The notes: a model not told the origin generated them from the letters alone. 64,000 nt of DNA from Streptomyces cinnamoneus (GCF_002939475.1 NZ_PKFQ01000001.1:930001-994000); one strand, 5' to 3'. Shown: positions 1 to 8,594, numbered from the stretch's first letter. Made by a program: numbers and translations.

Positions 1-229
1 AGTCGACGCCGTGGACCCGGGTGGCGCCGGCCCGGGCCATGGCGGCGGCCGCGGCCCCGCTGCCCGAGCCGAGGTCCAGGACCGAACAGCCTGCGGTGAC
101 GAGGTCCTTGACCACCCAGACGCCGATCTCGGTGTCGGCGGGTTCGAAGAACACCTGGGGCGAGCCGGGCGGGACGAAGTCCTGCCCCGTCAGGTGCTCG
201 TAGGTCTGGACGCGGGAGACGTTCGGCAT
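1..229 (-). CDS. SAM-dependent methyltransferase, N-terminal part (cut by window edge)
   Basis: Only the first ~76 residues are present. They begin MPNVSRVQTYEHLTGQDFVP at an ATG and contain a clear SAM-binding motif I (VLDLGSGSGAAAAAM, about residues 51-65), so this is a class I methyltransferase of unknown substrate. It is the last visible gene of a minus-strand run made of a SbnA-like synthase, an AurF-like oxygenase and a carbamoyltransferase, starting 55 bp after the carbamoyltransferase stop. The context suggests it methylates an O, N or C position of the same unusual amino acid. The rest of the gene lies left of the window. The family call is sound; the substrate is inference. Confidence 0.8.
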   Translation of the reverse strand, partial: MPNVSRVQTYEHLTGQDFVPPGSPQVFFEPADTEIGVWVVKDLVTAGCSVLDLGSGSGAAAAAMARAGATRVHGVD

Positions 230-284
230 CGGGGCCCCTGTCGGTCGGTGGCGGGCGTGGGCGGTCGGCGGTGCGGGCGGCGGG

Positions 285-1244
285 TCAGCCGTGCGGGCCG
301 GCCGCCCACTCCAGGACCGCCATGGCGCTGGAGAGCTTCATCGCCGCCTGGGTCCAGGCCAGTGAGCGGGGGCCGTCGAGGACGCGGCCGGAGACCTCGT
401 CGCCCCGGTGGGCGGGCAGGTCGTGCATGAAGGACGCCCGGGGCCAGCGGTCCAGCAGGTGCTCGTCGACGTGGAAGGGGCGGAACGCCTCGCGCCAGTC
501 GGGGTCGGGCTTGACGGTGCCCGTGGTCTGCCAGCGGGTGGTGTAGACGACGTCCACGTCCGCGGGGGCGGCGGCCAGTTCGTGGATCTGCTCGACCGCC
601 GCGCCGACGGTGCCGGCCCGGCGTTCCGCGGTGCGCAGTTCGTCCTCGGGCAGGCCGTATCCGGCGGGGGTGGCGAAGGTGACGCGGGCGCCGGGGACCG
701 CGGCGAGCCCGTGGGCGAGGGCGACCGCGGTGTTGTTGCCCTCGCCCACGTACAGGACCTGGATGCCGGTGAGGTCGCCGAAGGTCAGCGCGAGGGTGGC
801 GAGGTCGCACAGGCCCTGGCTGGGGTGCTCCTGGGCGGCCATGGCGTTGACGACCGGCAGCCGGCCGCTGCGGGAGAGGTTGCGCAGCTCGTCGAGCGGG
901 CCGGCGGTCCGGGCGACCAGCAGGTCGAGCATCGAGCCCAGCACCCGGCCGGTGTCGCCCACCGTCTCCCCGGTGTTGAGCTGGAGGTCGCCGGGACCGA
1001 AGCCGACGGGAGAACCGCCCAGCCGCAGGGTGGCGACGGTGAAGGCGGTGCGCGTGCGGGTCGAGGTCCTGGTGAAGAGCACCCCCACCACCTGGGCCGC
1101 CAGCGGCCGGTCATGGGCCCGCGGGTCGTGGAACAGCTCGACCGAGCGGGCGGTCAGGCCCTGGATCAGCGGTGGGGGCAGCTCCGCCAGTGAGAACAGG
1201 CCCCGTTCCGGTCCGGGACCCTGCCGCAGGGGGGTGTCGCCCAT
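285..1244 (-). CDS. ornithine carbamoyltransferase-like enzyme (VioL/CmnL-like role suspected)
   Basis: A 319-residue aspartate/ornithine carbamoyltransferase fold protein. The carbamoyl-phosphate loop STRTR is at residues 61-65 and HPSQ at 140-143. The position of the ornithine-binding HCLP motif reads HDLP (274-277), so the cysteine is replaced, which argues for a substrate other than ornithine. Nothing else nearby suggests arginine biosynthesis; the neighbours are Dap-forming and N-oxygenating enzymes. In the viomycin and capreomycin pathways a carbamoyltransferase homologue (VioL/CmnL) makes the ureido group on a Dap residue, and the same logic fits here. It starts 31 bp after the diiron oxygenase, with a purine-rich ribosome site. 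Family certain; Dap or N-hydroxy-Dap as acceptor is inferred. Confidence 0.88.
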   Translation of the reverse strand: MGDTPLRQGPGPERGLFSLAELPPPLIQGLTARSVELFHDPRAHDRPLAAQVVGVLFTRTSTRTRTAFTVATLRLGGSPVGFGPGDLQLNTGETVGDTGRVLGSMLDLLVARTAGPLDELRNLSRSGRLPVVNAMAAQEHPSQGLCDLATLALTFGDLTGIQVLYVGEGNNTAVALAHGLAAVPGARVTFATPAGYGLPEDELRTAERRAGTVGAAVEQIHELAAAPADVDVVYTTRWQTTGTVKPDPDWREAFRPFHVDEHLLDRWPRASFMHDLPAHRGDEVSGRVLDGPRSLAWTQAAMKLSSAMAVLEWAAGPHG

Positions 1245-1275
1245 GGGACCTCGCTTCCTGGAGTGGCGTCGGTGG

Positions 1276-2208
1276 TCAGGGCCGGCTCACCAGCTCGGCC
1301 GTCTCGAAGGCCGCCCGGCCGCCCGGCACGTCCAGCACCCCGGTCTCCTCGAACAGCCGCACCGCGTGCCGGGAGGCCGACCGGACGTCCGCGTTCACGC
1401 GCTGCGGCGGGTAGGAGTCGCGCACGACCTCCTCGACGGCGGCCGGGGGCAGACCGGCGGCGGCCAGGGAGGCCCGGACGGGGCCGAGGTCGGGCAGCAG
1501 GCTGGAGCGGATCAGCCCCGGCAGGCAGCGGGCGATCCGCCCGCGCCGGGCGGCCGGCTGACCTGCCCACAACTCGCGGAAGAAGCCCAGGAAGAAGGCG
1601 TGGTGCCAGCCCTCGTCGCGGGCGTGGTCGCGGACGATGTCGCGGACGACCGTCAGGACGCGCCGGTCCTTCGGCACGTCGTTGAGGATCGCCGTGATCA
1701 GCGTTTCGAAGACGACGACCTGGAGCAGCTGGGCCAGCACGGGTTCGTCCGGGAGGGCCCGGTGTCCCACGTCGTCGAGCCGGGCGAGGAAGGGCGCGAA
1801 GTCGTAGGGGGCCACGGCGACGCCCGAGGCGCGGGAGACCTGGTCGACGACGTCGAGGCTGTAGAGGGAGTGGTAACCCTCGTCGACGTAGATCCGGTAG
1901 GCGTCGAGGCGGGTGGCGACGGGCAGTTCGATGTCGCAGCGCCCGCCGGCGATGCGCTCGGTGGCGCGGTTGACCACACGGGTCTCGAACTGGGCGGTGA
2001 AGCCCAGGTAGTGGAACAGGTGCCGGGCCAGGAGGGCGTCGCGCCGGGGTGCGGGCAGCGCCCGTACGAGCGGGTGGCCGAGGTAGGGGACGAGGGCGGG
2101 CGGGAAGTACAGGCAGCCCTCTTGGAGTTCGCCGGCCAGCAGGCGGCGGGGGTCGGTGCGGACGCCGGCCCGGTCGTACCACTCGCGTCGTGGTTCGGTG
2201 GCCGTCAT
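1276..2208 (-). CDS. AurF-type non-heme diiron N-oxygenase
   Basis: A 310-residue helical protein carrying the full ligand set of p-aminobenzoate N-oxygenase AurF in the same order and near-identical spacing: E75, E110, H113, E168, H195, E199 and H202 (AurF: E101, E136, H139, E196, H223, E227, H230). Enzymes of this family oxidise amines to hydroxylamines, nitroso or nitro groups, though some act on carbon. The start is ATG at 2208: its TGATG-type junction overlaps the stop of the upstream SbnA-like gene by 4 bp, indicating translational coupling. Placed between a Dap-type synthase and a carbamoyltransferase, it probably oxidises a side-chain amine of a Dap-derived amino acid. No arylamine pathway genes are present. 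Cofactor and family well supported; substrate is inference. Confidence 0.88.
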   Translation of the reverse strand: MTATEPRREWYDRAGVRTDPRRLLAGELQEGCLYFPPALVPYLGHPLVRALPAPRRDALLARHLFHYLGFTAQFETRVVNRATERIAGGRCDIELPVATRLDAYRIYVDEGYHSLYSLDVVDQVSRASGVAVAPYDFAPFLARLDDVGHRALPDEPVLAQLLQVVVFETLITAILNDVPKDRRVLTVVRDIVRDHARDEGWHHAFFLGFFRELWAGQPAARRGRIARCLPGLIRSSLLPDLGPVRASLAAAGLPPAAVEEVVRDSYPPQRVNADVRSASRHAVRLFEETGVLDVPGGRAAFETAELVSRP

Positions 2209-3308
2209 GGCAGGCGTCCCTCCCTGGCGTCGCCGGGGACCGGCGCCCGGCGGGCCGCGGACCAGGCGGCGCTGCCGGTGTCCGGGTCCCGCGGCGGGTG
2301 GACGACGGACAGGATCTCGACGCCCCGGCCGACGTCCACCGGGACCAGGCCCCGGCGTTCGCGCCAGGAGGCGCAGTAGACGGTGTCGAGGTAGCGGTCG
2401 GCGCCGTCCGGGCACAGGCAGGCGACGTCGGTGCGGCGGGGGTTGCCGCGCAGGATCCGCAGGGCCGTGGCGATGAGCGCGCCCGAGCTGCCGCCGACGC
2501 CGACCCCGGTGCTCTCCGCCAGCCACAGGCAGGCGCTCACCGCTTCCTGCGGGGTGACCCGGACGGTGGGCCGGTGGCCTTCCGGGAGGAACGTCGACGG
2601 GCGGCTGGCGCCTATGCCGGAGAGGACCCGGGCGCCGGAGGGGCCGCCGAGGGCGGCCGACCCCACGACGTCGACGCCGTAGAGCTCCCAGTCGGGGCGG
2701 GCCACGCTCATGAAGTCGCGGAAGCCCGCCAGGGTTCCGCCGGTGGAGACGGCGATCAGGACGTGGGCCGGCCGGCCGTGCGTCTGCGCGCGTAGCTCGG
2801 GCGCCGTCTCACGGGCGTGCACCGCGGGACTGGCGGGGTTGGCGTACTGGTTGGGCCAGATGAGCCGTGGCTGGTGGACGAGTCTCTCGCGGATGTAGGC
2901 GAGCCTGCTGAGGAGGTACCCTCCGGCGCCGTCCGGTTCCTCGATCCTGACCACGTCCCCGTGGAGGGCGCGCACCGCGTCCACCAGGGACGCGCTGCTG
3001 CGGGGGTCCACGACGGCCGTGAAGGGGACCCGGTGTGAGGCGGCGACGGCCGCGAGGGCGAGCCCCAGGTTCCCGGAAGTGGACTCGATGATGCCGAATT
3101 CGGGGTCCACCCGCTCGGCGACGTCCTGCCAGAGGGCGAGGGCGGTGCGGCCCTTCACCGAGCCGTGCGGATTGTGTGACTCCAATTTGAGCCAGAGAGT
3201 TCCGGGACGACCCTCGACGGAAAGCTGCAGAGCGACAACCGGAGTGAGCGGCACCCGAGATCCGCCTTCCCTCGACGGATTCGCGCGATCGTCCGCAAGG
3301 CCCGCCAA
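2205..3308 (-). CDS. SbnA-like PLP beta-replacement enzyme (Dap pathway or paralogue)
   Basis: A fold-type II PLP enzyme of the cysteine synthase/SbnA group. The PLP lysine lies in HGSVKGR, the phosphate-binding loop is STSGNLG, and a glycine-rich loop GVGGSSGA lies near the C terminus. SbnA makes N-(2-amino-2-carboxyethyl)-glutamate from O-phosphoserine and glutamate, which SbnB oxidises to Dap. A second copy sits beside SbnB at 47,055, so this one may use another nucleophile. It opens the left operon and its stop overlaps the diiron oxygenase start. The start is uncertain: TTG at 3308 has GGGGAGG four bases upstream and gives a normal-length N terminus; GTG at 3254 would leave only three residues before the conserved TP motif. 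Confidence 0.85.
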   Translation of the reverse strand: MAGLADDRANPSREGGSRVPLTPVVALQLSVEGRPGTLWLKLESHNPHGSVKGRTALALWQDVAERVDPEFGIIESTSGNLGLALAAVAASHRVPFTAVVDPRSSASLVDAVRALHGDVVRIEEPDGAGGYLLSRLAYIRERLVHQPRLIWPNQYANPASPAVHARETAPELRAQTHGRPAHVLIAVSTGGTLAGFRDFMSVARPDWELYGVDVVGSAALGGPSGARVLSGIGASRPSTFLPEGHRPTVRVTPQEAVSACLWLAESTGVGVGGSSGALIATALRILRGNPRRTDVACLCPDGADRYLDTVYCASWRERRGLVPVDVGRGVEILSVVHPPRDPDTGSAAWSAARRAPVPGDAREGRLP

Positions 3309-3377
3309 GACGCCTCCCCGAGACTGCCCGGCACCGGCCCCTTCGCCGGCGCGGGAACCATGCCCCTGGATCTTCGA

Positions 3378-3405
3378 ATTTATGGGGGAGCATCACATAC
3401 TGCAA
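3378..3405 (-). promoter_or_regulatory. candidate sigma-70-type promoter for the SbnA/AurF/carbamoyltransferase operon
   Basis: On the minus strand TTGCAG (3405-3400) is followed after 16 bases by ATAAAT (3383-3378), an AT-rich patch in otherwise GC-rich DNA, about 70 bp upstream of the TTG start at 3308. Spacing and position are plausible, but the call rests on sequence resemblance alone. Confidence 0.3.
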
Positions 3406-3567
3406 GGTAGTGAACTCGCCAGGTTCCTTAGGACGGGCTTCATGACAGCCGCATAATTCCCTGCCCTGGAGAGGTCGTCAGAAGGGGGTCGCCGATCGCC
3501 CCGGCGGCCGGGTGCCGGGCACGCCCCGTGATTTCCCGTGGCCTGAATTCCCGGCCGGACGCGCGAA

Positions 3568-3601
3568 GTGCCGGGGTGCCGCCCCCTGGGCACCCCGGCA
3601 C
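3568..3601 (-). terminator. strong hairpin just downstream of the MFS exporter gene
   Basis: GTGCCGGGGTGCC (3568-3580) pairs perfectly with GGCACCCCGGCAC (3589-3601) across an 8-base loop. It begins 17 bp beyond the exporter stop codon in the direction of transcription. No long T-run follows, which is common for Streptomyces terminators. It would insulate the exporter from the SbnA-led operon. The rest of the 3309-3617 gap holds the candidate promoter and no credible gene. Confidence 0.7.
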
Positions 3602-3617
3602 GTGTGCCGCGCGACGG

Positions 3618-5090
3618 TCAGCGGGGTGGCTGTTCCGTCGCCTCGTCGGAGGGACGCGCAGGCAGGGGCAGCCTGGCGGAGTCCTGCGACCTGCCGCCGT
3701 CGCCGTTCGCGGACGCCGCGTCGAGGGCGGACGCCGGACCCTTCGGCGTCTTCACTGGGGAGGGGGTCATGGGGACCACCGGTGCCCCCGACCGCGGGAC
3801 CACGGCCGCGCCGCCTCCCGCCCCTTCGGCCACCGGCACCGCGGCGACCACGGTCCGGCCGGGAAGCATGCCGGTCCGGTACAGCAGGGCCACGGCGCCG
3901 GCGGAGGCCATGCCGAAGGACAGGCAGCACACCCAGGGCAGCCACTCCATCCCCACCTGATGGCCGAGGTCCATCGCCCGCCCCACCACCGCGTTCCCGC
4001 CAGTGGCCGCGAGCCCGGAGAAGACGTAGAAGAGGCCGAAGTACGTGCCGGTCAGGCTCTCCCGGCCGAACTGGGGGATCAGCTCCATGGCGGTCGGGTG
4101 GGCGACCATGATGCCGAAGAAGAGCAGCACCGATCCGAGCACCATCACGACCATGCGCGCGACCGCCTCCTTGGTGCCGGCCGGCGGCTCGGTGCCGCAG
4201 ATCAGCAGCGGCGGCAGGAAGCTCAGGCCCATCACGACGAGCCCCGAGCTGATCCACCGGGTGCCGCCGCCGTTGCGTTCCAGGGCTCTGGTGATGCGCA
4301 GTTGGAACACCATGTTCGCCAGCGCACCCGCCGCCAGCAGCACCCCGGCCGACCCCTTCCAGCCCGAGGCCGCCAGGGCGCCTTCCGGCAGGAGGAGGTA
4401 GAGCTGGTTCTCCATGGTGAACATGCCGGTCGTGGCGAAGGAGAAGAGCAGGAACCGGCGGTTGCAGAACGCCTCCCGCCAGTCCGCGAAGACGGTGGCG
4501 GAGCGGCCGGCCTCGACGACCCCGCGCGTCGGCAGGACCATCGCCTGGGCGACGGTCAGCAGCCCGAAGACCGCGGCGGCCACCAGGGCGCACAGCCGGA
4601 AGTCGGCGAGGAACAGCACGCTGCCCAGCAGCAGTCCGATCAGTGAACCACTGGTGGCGTAGACGTTCAGCAGCGCGAACGCCTCGGCCTTGCGGTCGCC
4701 CGACTCCAGCGCCACGTAGGTGCGGACGGCCGGGTAGAACAGCGCCGCCGCCAGCCCCGTGAGCACGGAGGCGCAGAGCAGCAGCCACAGGGAACTGCCG
4801 AAGGCGAAGAGCGCGAAACCCACGGTCCGCAGGGCACAGCCGGCGATGATCACGACCCGGGGGCCCAGCCGGTCGGCCGCGGAGCCGCCCAGGATGAACA
4901 GCCCCTGCTGACTGAGATTTCGCGCGCCGAGGACCAGTCCGACGAGCGCGGCCGACATCCCGAGACCCTGCTCCAGATATGCCGCGAGAAACGGCATGAG
5001 GAGATAGAACCCGATGTCGATGCCAAACTGATTGAGCAGTAGCAATCGCAACGCGAGTGGGAACTCGCGCGTCGCCCGAATGTTTCTCAT
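3618..5090 (-). CDS. MFS transporter, probable peptide exporter
   Basis: About 490 residues starting MRNIRATREFPLALRLL at ATG 5090. It contains around 12 hydrophobic segments, a cytoplasmic-loop motif GGSAADRLGPR after the second helix (the MFS motif A position) and a ~75-residue Pro/Ala/Ser-rich cytosolic tail after the last helix. It belongs to the drug/siderophore exporter type of the major facilitator superfamily. Position inside the NRPS cluster suggests export of, or self-resistance to, the peptide, but no substrate can be read from sequence. A longer reading frame extends upstream to 5153; the ATG at 5090 is preferred because conserved-looking sequence begins there. It is followed by a strong hairpin at 3568-3601. 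Confidence 0.85.
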   Translation of the reverse strand: MRNIRATREFPLALRLLLLNQFGIDIGFYLLMPFLAAYLEQGLGMSAALVGLVLGARNLSQQGLFILGGSAADRLGPRVVIIAGCALRTVGFALFAFGSSLWLLLCASVLTGLAAALFYPAVRTYVALESGDRKAEAFALLNVYATSGSLIGLLLGSVLFLADFRLCALVAAAVFGLLTVAQAMVLPTRGVVEAGRSATVFADWREAFCNRRFLLFSFATTGMFTMENQLYLLLPEGALAASGWKGSAGVLLAAGALANMVFQLRITRALERNGGGTRWISSGLVVMGLSFLPPLLICGTEPPAGTKEAVARMVVMVLGSVLLFFGIMVAHPTAMELIPQFGRESLTGTYFGLFYVFSGLAATGGNAVVGRAMDLGHQVGMEWLPWVCCLSFGMASAGAVALLYRTGMLPGRTVVAAVPVAEGAGGGAAVVPRSGAPVVPMTPSPVKTPKGPASALDAASANGDGGRSQDSARLPLPARPSDEATEQPPR

Positions 5091-5509
5091 GCGCGTTCCT
5101 GGATCCAGCCCGAGTAGGCGAGAACCACCCTGAACCAAGGGGGCGCCATACACTCGGAGGGTTTGACGGTGCGCGAAGCGGCAGGACGGCAGCCGCGGCG
5201 TCCTCAGGATTCTTCCTGATCAGAAGCCTGACCAAGGGTCAGAGCGCCTCGGCGTACAGCTCGTCGGCTCGCTTCTCCGTTCACAGGAACGGCCGCACTC
5301 GCTGACGTTGAGTCGGCGGTCGATCATATGCTTTTGCGGTGCATCCTCAATGCCCCCCGACTACTCTCGGAAGATGAGCAGAGGACACTTTAGCAAAGCA
5401 AACCCCTCTCCCAACAGTGCGGGGAGAGGGGCGGTATCGCATCCCGGTATCGAAGCGGCGGAAGGGAATTTGCTCCCGGTTCTTTCTTCGAGCGCTGGAA
5501 CGGCCGTGC
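5091..5509. other. 419-bp intergenic region between deacetylase and exporter
   Basis: This holds the deacetylase terminator (5403-5431) and presumably the exporter promoter in the relatively AT-rich stretch 5310-5400. A 35-codon minus-strand reading frame starting MIDRRLNVSECG near 5325 lacks a convincing ribosome site and is not called. No other gene is credible. Confidence 0.5.
5403..5431 (-). terminator. rho-independent terminator of the deacetylase gene
   Basis: CCCCTCTCCC (5403-5412) pairs perfectly with GGGAGAGGGG (5422-5431), leaving a 9-base loop. Read on the minus strand it is followed by TTTGCTTTG, giving a classic stem plus T-rich tail. It lies about 80 bp past the deacetylase stop codon. 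Confidence 0.8.
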
Positions 5510-6451
5510 TTACGAACTGGACTCCGTCGACCGTTTGGCCTGATCTTTTACATAGCGGGCGATTTCCGCGTGGGTGGCGTACCAGATGCCCTCGTGGCCT
5601 TCGATGTGCGCCAGCAGCTCTTCGAGGACGGTGATCCTTGATCGATGGCCGATCACATGGGGGTGCATCGTCAACTGGAAGAGCCCGCCCTCCTCGTAGG
5701 CGACATCGAACTCGTCCCGCCATATTCCACCGACCACTTGGCGCGGCATGCCGTGCGGACGCAGCGGGGAATAGCGGTCCATCTCGAAGTAGATGTCGTC
5801 GTCACGAATCCATTCGGGCGGCAGCTCCACGATTCCCGTCGGCTCACCGTCGGCGAGAATCTCGTACGGATCGTCGTCCGCCATGAGCGACGAGTCGTAC
5901 AGCAGGCCGAGTTCACGGCTGATGTCCAGGGTGTGGTCGCTGAAGTCCCAGGAGGGCGTGCGGATGCCGACCGGACGCTGCCCGCTGACGCGCTCCAGGG
6001 TGTCCGCGCAGCGGAAGGCCAGGTCCCGTTCGCTCTTCGGGTCGAGCTCCATGTTGCGCTCGTGGATCCAGCCGTGAATGCCGATCTCATGCCCTCGAAG
6101 GCTGTACTCCCGGGCTTCCTGAGGCCGCATCAGGGCGCAGACGGCCGGCATGAAGAAGGTGGCGGGGATGGAGCGGCGCTCCAGCAGCGCGAGGACCCGG
6201 GGAGAGCCCACGCGGGCGCCGTACTCGCCCTGTGAGAGCTTGCCCGGTCCGGTCTGCCCGTCGCGCAGCGGGATCGTCTCGTGGTCGGTGTCGAAGGACA
6301 GGGCGACGGCGGCGCGCGCCCCTTGGGGCCACACGTCGGGCTTCAAGCTCCGCCCGGCGCGCACCCGTTCGACGACGCCGCGCCACTCCGCCTCCTCCCA
6401 CTGCCAGGGGTGCCGCTGCGTCGCCTGATCGCGCTCTTCGGATGCGGTCAT
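5510..6451 (-). CDS. polysaccharide deacetylase family hydrolase (PuuE/HpPgdA-like)
   Basis: A 313-residue NodB-homology (CE4) protein without signal peptide. Visible motifs are SFDTDHE (52-58, catalytic/metal aspartates), HEIGIHGWIHE (121-131, with metal-site histidines), RTPSW (164-168), a YDSSLMADDDP segment near 185-195 and MHPHVIG (262-268). This version of the fold includes cytosolic PuuE-type allantoinases and the Helicobacter PgdA group, which act on small cyclic amides or ureides rather than on chitin. Beside a carbamoyltransferase and Dap genes, hydrolysis of a cyclic ureide or an N-acyl intermediate is a reasonable guess. Start is ATG 6451 (MTASEERDQ). It is divergent from the NHL gene across a 244-bp promoter gap and ends in a strong terminator. 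Family clear; role unknown. Confidence 0.82.
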   Translation of the reverse strand: MTASEERDQATQRHPWQWEEAEWRGVVERVRAGRSLKPDVWPQGARAAVALSFDTDHETIPLRDGQTGPGKLSQGEYGARVGSPRVLALLERRSIPATFFMPAVCALMRPQEAREYSLRGHEIGIHGWIHERNMELDPKSERDLAFRCADTLERVSGQRPVGIRTPSWDFSDHTLDISRELGLLYDSSLMADDDPYEILADGEPTGIVELPPEWIRDDDIYFEMDRYSPLRPHGMPRQVVGGIWRDEFDVAYEEGGLFQLTMHPHVIGHRSRITVLEELLAHIEGHEGIWYATHAEIARYVKDQAKRSTESSS

Positions 6452-6695
6452 GGCCGGCTCCTCGTCCTCGGTCCGGATCGCGTGGGGTCGGGGCGCTCCC
6501 GAGCGCCATGGTGACAGCACGTCAGTTTCGCGTCATGGGTGGGAACTCGTCAGCCGATGACGGTGGCTGACACTTCATCACGTCGGAGAAGCACACTGTC
6601 CGCCCGGGACGTGAGGGCCCTACCGTGAGGTGTTCCGGCCGGATTCCGGCGTGCGTACCCCGCGACCGCACCACCCGTTCCAGGGAGGAGCCATC

Positions 6696-8594
6696 ATGAC
6701 GGCCATCGAGGACCCGGACGCGGACACCGCGCCCAGCGCCGAACGCGTGATCACCACCCTCGCGGGCACGGGCGAGGCCGGCTCCTCGGGTGACGGGGCA
6801 CCCGCCCTCCGTGCCACGCTGGACCAGCCGAGAGCGGTCGCCGTCGAACGCACCGGCCACGTGCTCGTGGCGGAGTGGAAGGGCCACCGCGTCCGGCGCA
6901 TCGCCCCCGACGGCACCATCACCACCGTCGCCGGCACCGGCGTCCCCGGTTACGGCGGCGACGGCGGGCCCGCGGTCGACGCGTTGCTCAACGAACCCGG
7001 CGGACTGGCCCTCGACGACGAGGGCAACCTCTACGTCGCCGACTACTGGAACCACCGCATCCGCCGGATCTCCCCCGACGGCCTCATCGTCACCGTCGCC
7101 GGCACGGGCCGGCCCGGCCACGGGGGCGACGGCGGCCCCGCCCTCGCGGCCCGCTTCAACGAGCCGCGCGGGCTCGCCCTGGACGCCCGGGGGAACCTCT
7201 ACGTGGCGGAGTGGAAGGGCCACCGCGTCCGGCGCATCGCCCCCGACGGCACCATCACCACCGTCGCGGGCATGGGCGAGCCGGGGTTCGGCGCCGACGG
7301 CGTCGCAGCCACGTCGTCCGCCCTGCACAACCCCATCGACGTGGCGGTCGACCGCGCCGGCGACCTCTACATCGCCGACTGCTGGACGCACCGCGTGCGC
7401 AAGGTCTCCCCCGACGGCGTCATCACCACCGTCGCCGGTACGGGCCGGCCGGGCTTCGACGGGGACGGCGGGCCGGCCGCCCGCACCCGCCTCGACCAGC
7501 CGCGCGGCGTCGACTTCGACGACGCCGGCAACCTGTACGTCGCCGACTCCCTCAACCAGCGGATCCGCGTGGTGGCGCCGGACGGCCGGATCGCCACCGT
7601 CGCCGGCGGCGGCGCGCCGGACCACGACGAGGACGGCGGGCCGGCCCTGGGCGCCGAGCTGTACTTCCCCCGCGCCGTGGCCGCCGCGCCGAACGGCGAC
7701 CTGCTCGTCGCCGAGTGCGACAGCCACCGGGTGCGCCGGGTCACGACGGTCGTCGGCAGTCCCGGCGCCGCCGCCCGGCCCGGGGCCGTGCCGGACCTGT
7801 CGGTGGAGCCGGTGGCGCCGGCCACGGTGCGCCGCGGTCAGGACTTCTGGCTGGGCGCACGCCTCAGGGCGGTCGGCGCCGGGGCCCCCGAGAAGACCGA
7901 CCTGGTCCTCGAACTGGCGCTGCCCGAGGGCCTCGTCGTCTCCGACGAGGGTGCGCGGGGGCCCGTGCGGCGCACGTACCCGGGCGGGGGCCCGGAGGCC
8001 ACGGGGGGTGCGCTGGACGGGGTGTTCCGGGTGCGGGCGCCGGAGACCACGCGGCCCGGCCGGTACGAGGCGGCCCTGACGGTGCGGCGGGGCACCGGTC
8101 CGGGGGCGCGGCGGACGGTGCGGGTCCTGTCGGTGGTGGTGGCGGCTCCGCTGCCGGTGACCGACGAGCGGGCCTTCACCGTCGTGCAGGAGAACGTGCC
8201 GCAGGCCGCGCCCGGCGAGGCCGCCGTGGTCAACGTGGCGTACGTCGTACCCGTCGGCACCCCGGCGAATCCCGGGCGGATCGCCCAGCGCTTCACGGCC
8301 CCGACGGGCTTCGTCTTCGACGGGCGCCCGTGGTACCGCTACCCGCAGTCCCCCGAGGGGGCCGTGACCAAGCGGGTGGCGTTCCGGATGGAGGACGGCG
8401 GCAGGACCCTCGTCGTCCTCGCGAACCCCCACGTCAACACCGTCGCGGCGGACAGCGGGCCGCTGGTGTGCACGCTCGCGCTGCGTGCCCTGCCGCAGGC
8501 GGTGCCGGGCCGGTCCGACGACGGCTCGGTGGCGGTGGGCGCGCTCGCGGCCGTACCGCTGGCGGCGGTGGTCGTGGCCCCCGGGGAGGGGTGA
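6696..8594 (+). CDS. NHL-repeat beta-propeller protein
   Basis: A 632-residue protein that opens with six tandem ~56-residue NHL blades (about residues 17-350). Each has the pattern TVAGTG-x-PG-x-GGDGGPA, a central N-E-P-R-G-L-A-L stretch and an LYVADxxNHRIRRIxPDG strand, so a closed six-bladed propeller is expected. The remaining ~280 residues look like beta-sandwich domains and show no catalytic motif. There is no signal peptide or membrane segment, so it is probably cytosolic, unlike many NHL proteins. The start is ATG 6696, preceded by GGGAGGAG. It diverges from the deacetylase and converges on the cysteate-synthase-like gene. NHL propellers usually bind ligands or proteins; involvement in the peptide pathway rests only on location. 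Confidence 0.85.
   Translation: MTAIEDPDADTAPSAERVITTLAGTGEAGSSGDGAPALRATLDQPRAVAVERTGHVLVAEWKGHRVRRIAPDGTITTVAGTGVPGYGGDGGPAVDALLNEPGGLALDDEGNLYVADYWNHRIRRISPDGLIVTVAGTGRPGHGGDGGPALAARFNEPRGLALDARGNLYVAEWKGHRVRRIAPDGTITTVAGMGEPGFGADGVAATSSALHNPIDVAVDRAGDLYIADCWTHRVRKVSPDGVITTVAGTGRPGFDGDGGPAARTRLDQPRGVDFDDAGNLYVADSLNQRIRVVAPDGRIATVAGGGAPDHDEDGGPALGAELYFPRAVAAAPNGDLLVAECDSHRVRRVTTVVGSPGAAARPGAVPDLSVEPVAPATVRRGQDFWLGARLRAVGAGAPEKTDLVLELALPEGLVVSDEGARGPVRRTYPGGGPEATGGALDGVFRVRAPETTRPGRYEAALTVRRGTGPGARRTVRVLSVVVAAPLPVTDERAFTVVQENVPQAAPGEAAVVNVAYVVPVGTPANPGRIAQRFTAPTGFVFDGRPWYRYPQSPEGAVTKRVAFRMEDGGRTLVVLANPHVNTVAADSGPLVCTLALRALPQAVPGRSDDGSVAVGALAAVPLAAVVVAPGEG

Noticed and set aside
285..1244. 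Housekeeping ornithine carbamoyltransferase (argF)
   Set aside because: No arginine genes nearby, the HCLP cysteine is replaced, and the gene is embedded in an operon with an N-oxygenase and a SbnA-like enzyme.
5225..5327. 35-codon minus-strand frame with three cysteines upstream of the exporter
   Set aside because: No clear ribosome site and no family resemblance; too short to support.
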